From contig NZ_SLWN01000006.1 of the NCBI RefSeq assembly GCF_004342025.1, positions 1-64,000 on the forward strand: DNA of 64,000 bases. The letters run 5' to 3'. Below, one piece after another: positions 1-8,306 of this stretch (position 1 is the stretch's first letter; each line of letters begins with the position of its first letter). The position numbers and the translations under genes are program-made. The notes under the pieces were generated by a model. It ran no database searches. It saw only the letters and a list, made by a program, of their open reading frames with translations, and was not told where the DNA came from. This DNA comes from Kribbella steppae (GTDB lineage Bacteria; Actinomycetota; Actinomycetes; Propionibacteriales; Kribbellaceae).

Positions 1-51
1 CGCGCCCTGCTCGCTGTGCAGGTCGTTGTGAGTCCCATGGTGACCGCTCAT
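1..51 (-). CDS. 5' end of a small protein gene, cut by window edge
   Basis: The first 17 codons of a minus-strand gene run off the left edge. An AAGGAG ribosome binding site lies 5 nt before the ATG. The peptide begins MSGHHGTHNDLHSEQGA and resembles the start of the small protein at 8049-8276 (MATHQGTRNDRRRAGAL). Both genes diverge from a TetR gene across a paired operator, so this is most likely the copy A version of that gene. The function is unknown. The call rests on the ribosome binding site, the start codon and the paralogue, because only 51 bases are visible. Confidence 0.55.
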   Translation of the reverse strand, partial: MSGHHGTHNDLHSEQGA

Positions 52-73
52 TACTGCTCCTTAGACGATAAGC

Positions 74-131
74 TGACGTAATCGTCACTCACGAGTATAT
101 CCTCAGTCAAGAGCGTCTGAGGAAATCGTCA
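74..131. promoter_or_regulatory. Paired TetR operator boxes (copy A, divergent promoter)
   Basis: Two 14-bp boxes, TGACGTAATCGTCA at 74-87 and TGAGGAAATCGTCA at 118-131, start 44 bp apart in the divergent region between the small minus-strand gene and the tetR gene. The same pair, 45 bp apart, precedes the second tetR at 8431, and the spacer shares the stretch CTCAGTCAAG. The arrangement suggests autoregulation by the TetR protein. That the TetR binds here is inferred from position and repetition. Confidence 0.75.
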
Positions 132-193
132 TTCCTGACTGGACCGCGCTAGGATGGGCGCACAACACGCCGAGGAGATGCCGAGGAGCGATC

Positions 194-856
194 ATGAGCA
201 ACGCACCAACGGAGCAGGCCAACCGACTGGACCGCCGCAAGGCCCGGACCCGGGCAGCCCTGATCCGGGCTGCGCAGACGCTCATCGCCGAGGGCAGGAC
301 GAACGTGCCGATCCTGGAGATCACCCAGGCCGCCGACGTCGGGATGGGCTCCTTCTACAACCACTTCGAGACCAAGGAACAGCTGTTCGAGGCTGCTCTC
401 GAGGCAGTGATGGACGGCTACGGTCAGCTGCTCGACGCCCTGACCGCCGACATCGAGGACCCCGCGGAGGTGTTCGCCTGCAGCTTCCGGCTCACCGGAC
501 GGCTCTACCGCAGGGAGCCGGAGCTGAGCCTGGTCCTCCTCAACAACGTGCTCCGGCTGCTCAGCGCCGACAACGGCCTGGCGCCACGCGCCCGACGGGA
601 CATCGCGGCCGCCGTGGACGCCGGCCGCTTCACCGTCGAGGACCTCGACGTCGCGGTCACGATGACCGCCGGAGCCCTGCTGGCCCTCGGCCAGCTGCTG
701 CATAACCAGCCGGAGCGCGATGTCGAGGAGACCACCGACCGGGTGACCGAGGACCTGCTGCGCATGTTCGGCGTACAGCGGCGACAGGCGCACCGGATCT
801 GCTCGCTACCACTGCCGGACATCGACGCGGTGCGAGGCGACGGCTCGGCGGCCTGA
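194..856 (+). CDS. TetR-family repressor, copy A
   Basis: A 220-residue TetR/AcrR-type regulator. The N-terminal helix-turn-helix covers about residues 15-62, with the typical run MGSFYNHFETKEQLF at the recognition helix. The rest is a helical ligand-binding domain with no recognised ligand. A GAGGAG ribosome binding site precedes the ATG. It is closely similar along its whole length to the protein at 8431-9093. Two boxes of the repeated TGACGAWATCGTCA palindrome lie just upstream, and seven more occur near genes of the same cassette. It probably represses itself, the divergent small gene and the PHA genes. Residue 55 is the usual tyrosine here but cysteine in copy B. Confidence 0.9.
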   Translation: MSNAPTEQANRLDRRKARTRAALIRAAQTLIAEGRTNVPILEITQAADVGMGSFYNHFETKEQLFEAALEAVMDGYGQLLDALTADIEDPAEVFACSFRLTGRLYRREPELSLVLLNNVLRLLSADNGLAPRARRDIAAAVDAGRFTVEDLDVAVTMTAGALLALGQLLHNQPERDVEETTDRVTEDLLRMFGVQRRQAHRICSLPLPDIDAVRGDGSAA

Positions 857-995
857 CGGTCCGCTCCTTCGCTCCTGCCCAGCGACCCGCGGCCAACCGG
901 CTACCAGCGCAGCCGCCCACCGCGGCCGCACGCAAGCAGTCGGACCCGGCTGGGCCACCCACGGTCCCACTGCCTTCACCTCGGGGCGCTTTCAG

Positions 996-1408
996 TCACA
1001 TTGGCAGCTCACCCGGGAGCCACGACCTGACATCCACGCCGTACGTCGCCGCGGCCCGCTCGGCGTGTCGCAGGAAGCTGGAACAGACGACGGCGTAGCC
1101 CAGGTGAGCGTCTCGCGTTCCACCTGAACCGGTCGGTCCATCAGCGGCCGGACCAGCTCCTCGGCGGCGCCCTGGAGCGCGAACAGCTCTGCCCTGTGGT
1201 CCCAGCCCTGCAGCCTGGCCACGGCAACGAACCGCTCGATCGGGCAGTTCCCGACCCCGCCACCGAGTCCGGCCGGCGGTGGCCAGTGCTTGACCCGGGG
1301 CAGGCTGTCGTAACCGTCCATTCGGGGCAGGTGCAGCCGAGTGAAACGGGTGGTCCTCTCCATCAGGGTGCCATCGCGGACGACGAAGTCGACTGAGGAT
1401 TTCGTCAT
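996..1408 (-). pseudogene. Frameshifted unknown gene, copy A
   Basis: A minus-strand reading frame starts MTKSSVDFVV at 1408 and runs well to about position 1100. Coding sense then continues in another frame (YAVVCSSFLRHAERAAATYG, then VRSWLPGELPM) to a stop at 996-998. A matching but more decayed copy lies at 11870-12065, with its own frameshift at nearly the same place and an in-frame stop, which supports this reading. The start codon overlaps an operator box (1394-1407), so the gene was probably in the TetR regulon. I do not recognise the family. A single sequencing error could also explain the shift in this copy. Confidence 0.55.
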
Positions 1409-1456
1409 TTCTTGGCCGCGACAGTTGACCAATCCTCTCTTCTGACGATATCGTCA
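1394..1456. promoter_or_regulatory. Paired TetR operator boxes before phasin-like remnant
   Basis: TGAGGATTTCGTCA at 1394-1407 and the perfect palindrome TGACGATATCGTCA at 1443-1456 start 49 bp apart. The pair at 12051-12113 has exactly the same spacing and the same two sequences. A possible -35 hexamer TTGACC (1425-1430) lies between the boxes, which would place the second box over the -10 region, a normal position for repression. The first box overlaps the start codon of the minus-strand pseudogene. Confidence 0.75.
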
Positions 1457-1517
1457 GTACTGCACAGAATTTACAAGAGCCCTCGATGGGCCCCGGAATC
1501 TAACGAAGGTGTACCCC

Positions 1518-1643
1518 ATGAAGCAGCACAGGGATTTCTCTCCGCGGCTGGATGATCTGCGGCAGCGGGTCTCGACGGCCAGGTCGGCGGTGCGGGCTGC
1601 CGCGGCCGAGTCCGACACACAGCTCAGGGAGCCGATCCAATGA
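1518..1643 (+). pseudogene. 41-codon truncated phasin-like gene coupled to the ABC ATPase
   Basis: An open frame of 41 codons beginning MKQHRDFSPRLDDLRQRVST aligns residue by residue with the first 41 residues of the 148-residue phasin-like protein at 12171. It stops at TGA 1641-1643, which overlaps the ATG (1640) of the following ABC ATPase gene. The rest of the phasin-like gene is gone. The promoter and operator pair are the same as before the intact copy. The fragment now looks like a leader whose translation feeds ribosomes into the transporter gene. Whether the peptide does anything itself cannot be told. Confidence 0.7.
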
Positions 1644-2542
1644 TCGAACTGCAGCAGCTCACCAAGAGATACGGCGACAAGCTCGCCGTCGACGCCATCA
1701 GCGCCACCATCCGGCCGGGTGTCGTCACCGGCTTCCTCGGTCCCAACGGGGCAGGCAAGTCGACAACGATGCGGATGATCATCGGCCTGGACCGGCTGAC
1801 TTCCGGAGCCGCGCTGGTCAACGGCCGGCCGTACGTCGAGGCACCAGTACCGCTGGCCGAGATCGGCGCGCTGCTCGACGCCAAGGCCGTTGACGGCGGC
1901 CGCAGCGCCCGCAATCACCTGCTCGCCCTCGGTGCCACCGTCGGCATCGGGCCGCGGCGGGTGGACGAGGTGCTCGCATCGGTCGGCCTGACCGAGGTAG
2001 CCCACAAGTCCGCCGGCTCGTTCTCGCTGGGCATGGGCCAGCGCCTGGGCATCGCCGCGGCACTGCTGGCCGACCCGGCCGTGCTGATCCTCGACGAGCC
2101 CGTCAACGGCCTCGACCTTGACGGCATCCAGTGGATCCGTGCTCTGCTCACCGAACTGGCCCAGCAGGGACGCACGGTGCTGCTGTCCTCGCACCTGATG
2201 AGCGAGATGCAACTGGTCGCCGATCACCTGCTGATCATCGGCCAGGGCCGCATCCTTGCCGATATTTCGATGGACGACTTCATCGAGCACTCCACCAGCG
2301 GCGGCGTCGTCGTGGCGTCTCCGGACGCCGGCGCGCTGGCGCCCCTACTGGCCGCAGACGGCGTGACCTTGACGTCCAGGCAAGCCGGCCGGTTCGAGGT
2401 CCGCGGCCTCACGGCGGACACGATCGGCGACATCGCCGCTGGACACGGGCTCCGCCTCCACGAGCTGGCCCCGGTCGCGGCCTCGCTCGAGTCCGCCTAT
2501 CTCGAGCTCACTCGCGACAGCGTCGAGTACGCCGCCGCCTAG
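1640..2542 (+). CDS. ABC transporter ATP-binding protein
   Basis: A 300-residue ATPase of the drug/antibiotic exporter type. The Walker A motif GPNGAGKST is at about residues 34-42, the signature is the variant LGMGQ rather than LSGGQ, and Walker B reads AVLILDEP. A C-terminal extension of about 80 residues follows, as in DrrA-like proteins. The ATG lies inside the stop of the truncated phasin-like frame, so its translation is probably coupled to that leader. It pairs with the permease that starts 45 bp downstream. Because its promoter carries the duplicated operator pair, it has probably been captured into the TetR regulon. The transported substrate is unknown. Confidence 0.88.
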   Translation: MIELQQLTKRYGDKLAVDAISATIRPGVVTGFLGPNGAGKSTTMRMIIGLDRLTSGAALVNGRPYVEAPVPLAEIGALLDAKAVDGGRSARNHLLALGATVGIGPRRVDEVLASVGLTEVAHKSAGSFSLGMGQRLGIAAALLADPAVLILDEPVNGLDLDGIQWIRALLTELAQQGRTVLLSSHLMSEMQLVADHLLIIGQGRILADISMDDFIEHSTSGGVVVASPDAGALAPLLAADGVTLTSRQAGRFEVRGLTADTIGDIAAGHGLRLHELAPVAASLESAYLELTRDSVEYAAA

Positions 2543-2587
2543 CAACCCGACTTCTCACCCACCAACGAATCCCAAAAGGACAGCCGC

Positions 2588-3451
2588 ATGACCACTGCTA
2601 CCGCCACCGCCACCACCGCGCTCGAATCGACGTCTCGCCGCACCGCGCCCACGACAACCACCCACCGTCAGACCCTGGGCCGGGCGATCCGCTCGGAATG
2701 GATCAAGGTCCGCACCCTGCGCAGCACCTGGATCGGCATGGGCGCCCTCGTCCTCCTGCTGGTCAGCCTGGGCGCGATCGCGGCCGCCGTGTCCACCGGC
2801 TCGGTCACGACCTCCGAGGACGGGGGCGGGATCGGCAACGCCGACCCGCTCAAGACCGTCATGACCGGCGACTTCGCGGCGGTTCTCCTGGTCGGGGTCC
2901 TGGGCGCCCTCGCCGGCGCCCGCGAGTACGGCTCGCGCATGATCTCGGCCACCATCGCGGCCGTCCCGCGGCGCTGGCAGGTCGTTGTCTCCAAGGCCGT
3001 CGTGCTCACCGGCGTCGTGCTTCCCACCGCACTGATCGCTGCCCTGGCCACCTTCGGCGTGGGCATGGGCATCCTCTCGGCCGGTGACAGCGCGACCGTG
3101 GCGCTCACCGACGACGGCATCCTGCGCTCGGTGCTCGGGATGGCCGGCTACCTCACCGCGATCGCGCTGATGGGCCTCGGACTGGGGATCCTGCTGCGCA
3201 GCGTGGCCAGCAGCATCGGCGTCCTGCTCGGCGGCGTCATGGTGCTGCCGACCATCGCCGGGGCCCTACTGCCCGCCAGCCTGGACTCGGTCCTGCAGTT
3301 CCTGCCGAGCTCCGCCGGGGCCGCGTTCACCACCGTGACGGGGGCCGGAGACAGCGTCCTCGGCGCCACCGCCGGAGCCCTGGTCCTCGCCGCCTGGGTC
3401 GTCCTCACCCTCGGCGCCTCCATCCTGGCGATCACCCGTCGTGACGTATAG
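2588..3451 (+). CDS. ABC-2 type transporter permease
   Basis: A 287-residue membrane protein with about six hydrophobic segments after a polar N-terminus, as in ABC-2 permeases of two-gene exporters. An AAAGGA ribosome binding site precedes the ATG. The large loop after the first segment contains EDGGGIGNADPLKT, and the next segments run from about residue 95 to the end. It forms a heteromeric exporter with the ATPase just upstream. No substrate is indicated; the neighbouring MFS pump suggests general efflux. Confidence 0.85.
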   Translation: MTTATATATTALESTSRRTAPTTTTHRQTLGRAIRSEWIKVRTLRSTWIGMGALVLLLVSLGAIAAAVSTGSVTTSEDGGGIGNADPLKTVMTGDFAAVLLVGVLGALAGAREYGSRMISATIAAVPRRWQVVVSKAVVLTGVVLPTALIAALATFGVGMGILSAGDSATVALTDDGILRSVLGMAGYLTAIALMGLGLGILLRSVASSIGVLLGGVMVLPTIAGALLPASLDSVLQFLPSSAGAAFTTVTGAGDSVLGATAGALVLAAWVVLTLGASILAITRRDV

Positions 3452-3484
3452 ACCCGGATCCACCGATCGGGCTCGGTGGGGCGG

Positions 3485-3658
3485 TCATCTGATGCGCGTG
3501 CTGGCGCCGTTGACGGCCCGCCAGCGGTAGAACGCGAGCAGCGGCTCGATGTCGTCGACGATCCTGGCGACGCCCTTGGGCCACCTGGCGCCGAACTCAT
3601 GAGCGAACTCGTCGACAGCACGCCCGGGCGACCCTTGCCGGTGGTCTGAGGCAACCAT
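3485..3658 (-). pseudogene. IS256-type transposase C-terminal fragment
   Basis: A minus-strand frame reads AVDEFAHEFGARWPKGVARI followed by VDDIEPLLAFY. This matches the usual IS256/Mutator transposase stretch just before the HLRTTNPIEST motif, which is missing here. No inverted ends or other transposase parts were seen. The scrap sits between the ABC exporter and the MFS pump and marks an old insertion or deletion event. The identification is from memory of the family pattern, so it needs a search. Confidence 0.5.
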
Positions 3659-3710
3659 AGAGTCTTCTGTGCGGCGATCTCCGCGGCGGAGCCACCCTCC
3701 TGGAGTGCGC

Positions 3711-5768
3711 ATGGCGGTCGAGCAGACGCAGTCGGCGGCAGGGCCGGGGACGGTCGACCGGCGGACGATGCTCTCGGTCTTCATCACGGTGGCGCTCGGG
3801 ATGCTGCTGGCGGCGCTCGACCAAACGATCGTGTCGACCGCACTGCCGTCGATCGTGGGCGACCTCGGTGGGGCCGGGCACCTGTCCTGGGTGGTCTCCT
3901 CCTACCTGCTCGCCGACACCATCGCGGCCGTGCTGGCCGGCAAGTTCGGCGACCAGTTCGGCCGCAAGCGGGTGTTCCAGGTCGCTGCCGCGACATTCGT
4001 CGTCGCTTCAGCACTCTGCGGGCTCGCGCAGGGCATGCAGTGGCTGATCGCCTGGCGTGCCGTGCAAGGCTTCGCTGCCGGGTTGTTGATGGTCACCTCG
4101 ATGGCGGTCATCGCCGACGTCATCCCACTGCGTGAACGTGGCAAATACCAGGGCGCACTGGGCGCCGTGTTCGCAGTCACGACGGTGATCGGCCCGCTGC
4201 TCGGCGGCCTGTTCACAGATCACCTGTCCTGGCGGTGGGCGTTCTACGTCAATGTGCCGGTCGGCATCGTCGTCATTGTCCTGGCCGCGTTCACCATGCC
4301 GAGTATCCGTCCGGGTCTGCATCCGGTGATCGACTACCTCGGCATCGTGTTCGTGTCCATCGGCGCAGCCGGCCTGACCCTCGCTCTGTCGTGGGGTGGC
4401 ACCGAGTACGCGTGGAGCTCGCTGACCATCATCGCCATGATCATCGGCTCCCTGGTCTCGTTGGCGATCTTCGTGCTCGTGGAGCGCCGAGCAGCCGATC
4501 CGATCCTGCCGATGCGGCTGTTCCGATCCTCCGTCTTCGTCGTCTGCGTCATCCTGTCCTTCATCGTCGGATTCGCCATGCTCGGCGCGATCACGTTCTT
4601 GCCGACCTACCTGCAGTACGTCAATGGCGCGTCTGCCACCGCCTCCGGCCTTCAGACCCTGCCATTGGTCGCCGGTTTGCTGGTGATGTCCATAGTCTCC
4701 GGCAGTGTGGTGGGCAGGACCGGTCAGTACAAGATCTTCCCGGTCGTCGGCACGGCCGTCATTACCCTCGGCATGTTCCTGCTGTCCCGGATCGGTGCGG
4801 GTACTCCGTACTGGCAGCTGGCCGTCGCCATGCTGGTGCTCGGTCTCGGCATCGGCATGAGCATGCAGATCCTGACCATCGTGGTGCAGAGCACCGTCGC
4901 CTACCAAGACCTCGGCGTCGCCACCTCCGGAGTCACGTTCTTCCGCACGCTGGGCAGCTCATTCGGCGCCGCCGTGTTCGGAGCGGTCTACGCGAATGTC
5001 CTCAACGACAGGCTGCCCGCAGCGGTTGCCGCTTCACCAGGAGTCGACCCAGCCGCGGTGACCAGCCCGCAAGCCCTGCACGCCTACCCGGACGCGCAGA
5101 TCGCGCCAATCGTCGATGCGTACGCCCATGCCATCCATACCGTGTTCCTGGCTGCGATACCGGTGGCCTTCGTCGCCTTCGTGGTCGCGCTCTTCCTCAA
5201 GCAGGTACCGCTGCGCGGCACGGCCCGCGACACAGCACCCGACGTCGGCGAAGGCTTTGGCGTGCCCGAGGCAGCAGACGCCAACCAACAGCTGCAGGCC
5301 GCGATCGCGCGCCTCGTCCGAAACAAGGGGCGCACCGAGCTGCCCAAGGTGAGAGAGCGTTCAGGGGCATCGTTCGGCGCGTCTGACGGCTGGAGCGTCG
5401 GTCAGGTCTACTTGCGATCCAGGCTCGGCAGGACCACTACGGTCGAGGAGATCTCCACGCTGTACCACCTGCCACCTGAGGTCCTCGCGCCGGCGTTCGA
5501 AGCGGCTGCCGCCAGCGGATACCTCACCAGCCACAATGGCCAGCTCGCCATCACCGAAGCCGGCGCACTCGAGGTGGAGAAGCTGGTCACCGCGCTCAAG
5601 GCGTGGTTGGCCGGCGAGCTCGCCGACTGGGGCGTCGACGACCCGGAACTCAGCCGCGCACTCGGCGAGGTCGCGACCCAGTTCGTCAACCAGGACCCTC
5701 AGCACGTCCCCGGACCAATGGGTCTGTTCGCATCCGTGAACCCAACTCAACCGACTCGGGGCTCGTAG
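3711..5768 (+). CDS. MFS multidrug efflux pump (DHA2 type) with C-terminal winged-helix-like extension
   Basis: The start at 3711 is preferred because GGAG lies 6 nt before the ATG; a GTG at 3669 would add 14 poorly coding residues. The 685-residue product begins with an EmrB/QacA-type core: LDQTIVSTALPSI in helix 1 and the motif A segment GKFGDQFGRKRVF after helix 2, with 14 predicted helices up to about residue 505. A cytoplasmic tail of about 170 residues follows. Part of it (VEEISTLYHLPPEVLAPAFE, then a short strand and ITEAGALEVEKL) looks like a winged helix. It is probably a proton-driven drug exporter. The tail may regulate it, which is inference. Confidence 0.87.
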   Translation: MAVEQTQSAAGPGTVDRRTMLSVFITVALGMLLAALDQTIVSTALPSIVGDLGGAGHLSWVVSSYLLADTIAAVLAGKFGDQFGRKRVFQVAAATFVVASALCGLAQGMQWLIAWRAVQGFAAGLLMVTSMAVIADVIPLRERGKYQGALGAVFAVTTVIGPLLGGLFTDHLSWRWAFYVNVPVGIVVIVLAAFTMPSIRPGLHPVIDYLGIVFVSIGAAGLTLALSWGGTEYAWSSLTIIAMIIGSLVSLAIFVLVERRAADPILPMRLFRSSVFVVCVILSFIVGFAMLGAITFLPTYLQYVNGASATASGLQTLPLVAGLLVMSIVSGSVVGRTGQYKIFPVVGTAVITLGMFLLSRIGAGTPYWQLAVAMLVLGLGIGMSMQILTIVVQSTVAYQDLGVATSGVTFFRTLGSSFGAAVFGAVYANVLNDRLPAAVAASPGVDPAAVTSPQALHAYPDAQIAPIVDAYAHAIHTVFLAAIPVAFVAFVVALFLKQVPLRGTARDTAPDVGEGFGVPEAADANQQLQAAIARLVRNKGRTELPKVRERSGASFGASDGWSVGQVYLRSRLGRTTTVEEISTLYHLPPEVLAPAFEAAAASGYLTSHNGQLAITEAGALEVEKLVTALKAWLAGELADWGVDDPELSRALGEVATQFVNQDPQHVPGPMGLFASVNPTQPTRGS

Positions 5769-5878
5769 GAACGCCTGAGCGGGTAGATCGTCTGCGGGTC
5801 AGCGCGTTCTGGCGTGCGGGCCCGCGCCGCTTGGTCAACCGAGTGACCGGGATCCTCGAGCTCGCGGCGCGGGCAGGG

Positions 5879-6688
5879 TTATCCGGCTCGTCTTGTCCCG
5901 TCGGGCCTGCTTGCCCCGGCAACCGGGTTGCCGAGTCGGTCGTGGTCCGTCTCCGCTGGGAACCCGCTGGTCATCAGCGCGGTGTAGTCGGCCAGGTCGG
6001 GCACCTGGAAGTCCTGGCCGGTCACCGCCGGGGTGGTAGCAAGGCCCAGAGTGAGGCGACCGACGTGGTCGGAGCTGAGCCAGGTGGGGTCTCCGTGCGG
6101 TCGTGCGCGGCTGAGCAGCGGGGCGAAGGCGAGGCTGTTGACCCGCCGCTGCCGGCCGACCTCGGTGGAGAGGGTCCGGCGCAGCATCCGGAGGGCGCCG
6201 CCGTGCATGGCTCTGGGGCTGGTCGCGGGCATGGCGAGGTAGGCGGACAGGCCGAGGATCATGGTGTAACTGCCACCGTCGGTCATCCTCGGGATGAAGG
6301 CGCGGGCGGCTGCGAAGTGGGCCCGGCTGGGGTCGACGAAGTAGGTGTTCCAGTCCTGTTCGTCGGTCTGCCAGACCGGCTGGCCCCCGTACCAGCCGCC
6401 GATGCTGGCCACGACGTGCGTCGGCGGGCCGGCGCGGTCGACGGTCTCCTCCGCGATCTTGGTCATGCCGTCGAAGGTCTGGGTGTCGCCTTCGATCCCG
6501 ACGAGTCGGTCGGCGCCTCCGTCGAGGGCCTGGCGGACGACCTCGATGCGACCCGCGTCGCGGCTGGGGACGACGACGGTGGCGCCGGCGGCGATGTGGG
6601 CCCGGACGATGCCCTCCCCGATGTTGCCGGTGCCGCCGAGGATGACGGTGGTCTGCCCGGCCAGGTCGGCGGTGATTGGTTCGTTCAT
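5879..6688 (-). CDS. Atypical short-chain dehydrogenase/reductase
   Basis: A 269-residue Rossmann protein with the nucleotide motif GGTGNIGEG near the N-terminus, as in SDR enzymes. The usual catalytic Tyr-x3-Lys is not seen where expected; that region reads SAYLAMPATSPRAMHGGA. The enzyme may therefore bind NAD(P) without ordinary SDR catalysis, or use other residues. Its ATG (6688) overlaps the stop of the flavin oxidase gene by 4 nt, so the two are translationally coupled. They belong to an operon with the small protein at 8049 and diverge from tetR copy B. The substrate is unknown. Confidence 0.75.
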   Translation of the reverse strand: MNEPITADLAGQTTVILGGTGNIGEGIVRAHIAAGATVVVPSRDAGRIEVVRQALDGGADRLVGIEGDTQTFDGMTKIAEETVDRAGPPTHVVASIGGWYGGQPVWQTDEQDWNTYFVDPSRAHFAAARAFIPRMTDGGSYTMILGLSAYLAMPATSPRAMHGGALRMLRRTLSTEVGRQRRVNSLAFAPLLSRARPHGDPTWLSSDHVGRLTLGLATTPAVTGQDFQVPDLADYTALMTSGFPAETDHDRLGNPVAGASRPDGTRRAG

Positions 6689-8052
6689 GACGTGTGCTCG
6701 CTTTCGTCGACCCCTGCGGGGTCGATGTTGAAGTTGTCGCGGAAGACGTTGTGGGGGTCGTAGCTGCGCTTGAGACCGCGGAGCCGGGCCAGGGTCGCCG
6801 GAGGGAAGGCCTCGGCCAGTCGATCCGGCCGGTCGTCGGTCTCGAAGCTGGGATAGAGGCCGTCGAAGTTCGGACGCAGGCGGTCCCACTCGCGGTTCAT
6901 GCCGTCCCGGCTGCGGCCAAGTGCCCCCGGGAGGAAGTTGGCGTCCCGGTGGGCGTACGCCGTGGCCTCGGCGGGGACGTCGGCGACCGCGCCGCCGAGG
7001 GCTCGGATCTGGAAGTAGTGCGCCTCACCATTGGCCAACAGTTCGGCGAAGCCACGCGCGAGGTCGGGGGTGATGTGCCGGACCACGGCAGCCCGGGCGT
7101 GTGGCTCGCCCACCCCCCGGTGCGGTCCCGGGTAGACGTTGTCGATCACGTGCGAGTAGGGCACCACCTGTGCGGACTGCTGGACCAACTGCCCTGCGGA
7201 CGCGAAGGGCGCCAGCAACTCGCGGATCTCCTCGGGCTGCTCGCTGTGCACGACGGTGTTGACCTGCGCCACAACCGGTTGGCCGGGGGGTGTGGGCCCG
7301 AGGATCAGCGAGCTGGTGACCTGGCGAGGCGCGGACTCGAGCGCTGTCCCCCAGTCGACGAGCAACTGGGCGGCGTCGTCGGCCGCCAGCACGAACTGCG
7401 CGTACCCCACCGCCGAGACGGGCGACGCGGCGATCTCGAACGCAGTCACGACTCCGAAGTTGGACCCGGCCCCGCGGACTGCCCAGAACAGGTCGGGCAG
7501 GGTGATTGCGTCGGCGCGCACCGACGAGCCGTCGGCGAGCACCATCTCGACAGCTCGGACGCGGTCGATGGTGAGGCCGTGCTCGCGGACCAGCCAGCCC
7601 GCGCCGCCTGCGGTGGCGAGCCCCCCGACCCCGACGCCGCCGTAGTCGCCGCTGCTGATGCCCAGCCCGTGCGGCTGCAGCGCGCGTGCGACGTCGAGCC
7701 ACTGCGCGCCTGGTTCGACGCGCACCACGCCAGTGCCGGGGTCGGGAAGCGCGATGTCGTTCATGGCGGCCAGGTCGAGGACGATCCCGCCGTGGTTCGT
7801 CGACCGGCCGGAGACGCCGTGGCCGCCGCTGCGGATGGAGAAGGGCAGGTCCGGGTGCTTCGCGGCGAGCAGGACGGCCGAGCGCACGTGCTCGGCGTGC
7901 CGGGCCTGCAGGATGATCGCCGGCGCCCCGCCTCGGAAGAACGTCGGCGCGTGGTCGCGGTAGAACGGGTCCTGCGGCGTGACGGCCACCGCCTGCAAAT
8001 CGTCGGTCAGTTGTGCGCGGGTGAGCGCGCGGTCCGGTGCGGAGGTGGTCAC
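6685..8052 (-). CDS. FAD-linked oxidase, berberine-bridge-enzyme type
   Basis: A 455-residue flavoprotein. The N-terminal FAD-binding (PCMH) domain carries the SGGH motif, whose histidine is the usual covalent flavin link, and a VGGLATAGGAGWL segment. The C-terminus ends in the BBE signature YDPHNVFRDNFN. Such enzymes oxidise alcohols, sugars or alkaloid-like compounds with oxygen. It starts with GTG inside the stop of the upstream small gene (GTGA overlap) and overlaps the downstream SDR by ATGA. The operon promoter carries two TetR boxes, so the oxidase is probably in the TetR regulon. Confidence 0.88.
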   Translation of the reverse strand: MTTSAPDRALTRAQLTDDLQAVAVTPQDPFYRDHAPTFFRGGAPAIILQARHAEHVRSAVLLAAKHPDLPFSIRSGGHGVSGRSTNHGGIVLDLAAMNDIALPDPGTGVVRVEPGAQWLDVARALQPHGLGISSGDYGGVGVGGLATAGGAGWLVREHGLTIDRVRAVEMVLADGSSVRADAITLPDLFWAVRGAGSNFGVVTAFEIAASPVSAVGYAQFVLAADDAAQLLVDWGTALESAPRQVTSSLILGPTPPGQPVVAQVNTVVHSEQPEEIRELLAPFASAGQLVQQSAQVVPYSHVIDNVYPGPHRGVGEPHARAAVVRHITPDLARGFAELLANGEAHYFQIRALGGAVADVPAEATAYAHRDANFLPGALGRSRDGMNREWDRLRPNFDGLYPSFETDDRPDRLAEAFPPATLARLRGLKRSYDPHNVFRDNFNIDPAGVDESEHTS

Positions 8053-8276
8053 AGCCGACCTCGCAGGACGGCGGCGTGGGCCGCGGAGTAGCCGATGGAG
8101 CGCATCGCCACCTGATCGGCGATCTTGGCGGTGAGGGTGGCCAGCTCATCGGTGTCGGCCACGACGCGCACCGGCACTCCACTCGGGTCGGTGAGGTTCT
8201 TCGCGCGTCCGCGGTGTTCACCGGACAGCGCCCCTGCTCGCCGGCGGTCGTTGCGTGTTCCCTGATGAGTGGCCAT
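8049..8276 (-). CDS. Small conserved-in-window protein, first gene of oxidase operon
   Basis: A 75-residue polar protein; the ATG at 8276 is preferred because GGAG lies 5 nt upstream. The C-terminal half (VRVVADTDELATLTAKIADQ, then an alanine-rich stretch) looks helical. No family is recognised. Its N-terminus resembles the gene at the left window edge. The stop overlaps the GTG of the flavin oxidase, which suggests the two are made in fixed ratio. Two operator boxes lie in the divergent region towards tetR. Confidence 0.65.
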   Translation of the reverse strand: MATHQGTRNDRRRAGALSGEHRGRAKNLTDPSGVPVRVVADTDELATLTAKIADQVAMRSIGYSAAHAAVLRGRL

Positions 8277-8306
8277 CGGTGCTCCAGTTGCTCCTAGGTA
8301 TGTGAT

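Noticed and set aside
149..793. Long minus-strand frame opposite tetR copy A
   Set aside because: Mirror frame of a high-GC gene; no domain and no ribosome binding site.
5603..6763. Long plus-strand frame over the SDR gene
   Set aside because: Antisense shadow; composition (Gly, Val, Asp rich) is that of a reversed coding strand, and the opposite strand has clear SDR and BBE motifs.
6694..8091. 465-codon plus-strand frame over the BBE-type oxidase
   Set aside because: The minus strand encodes clear FAD and BBE motifs, so this is a shadow.
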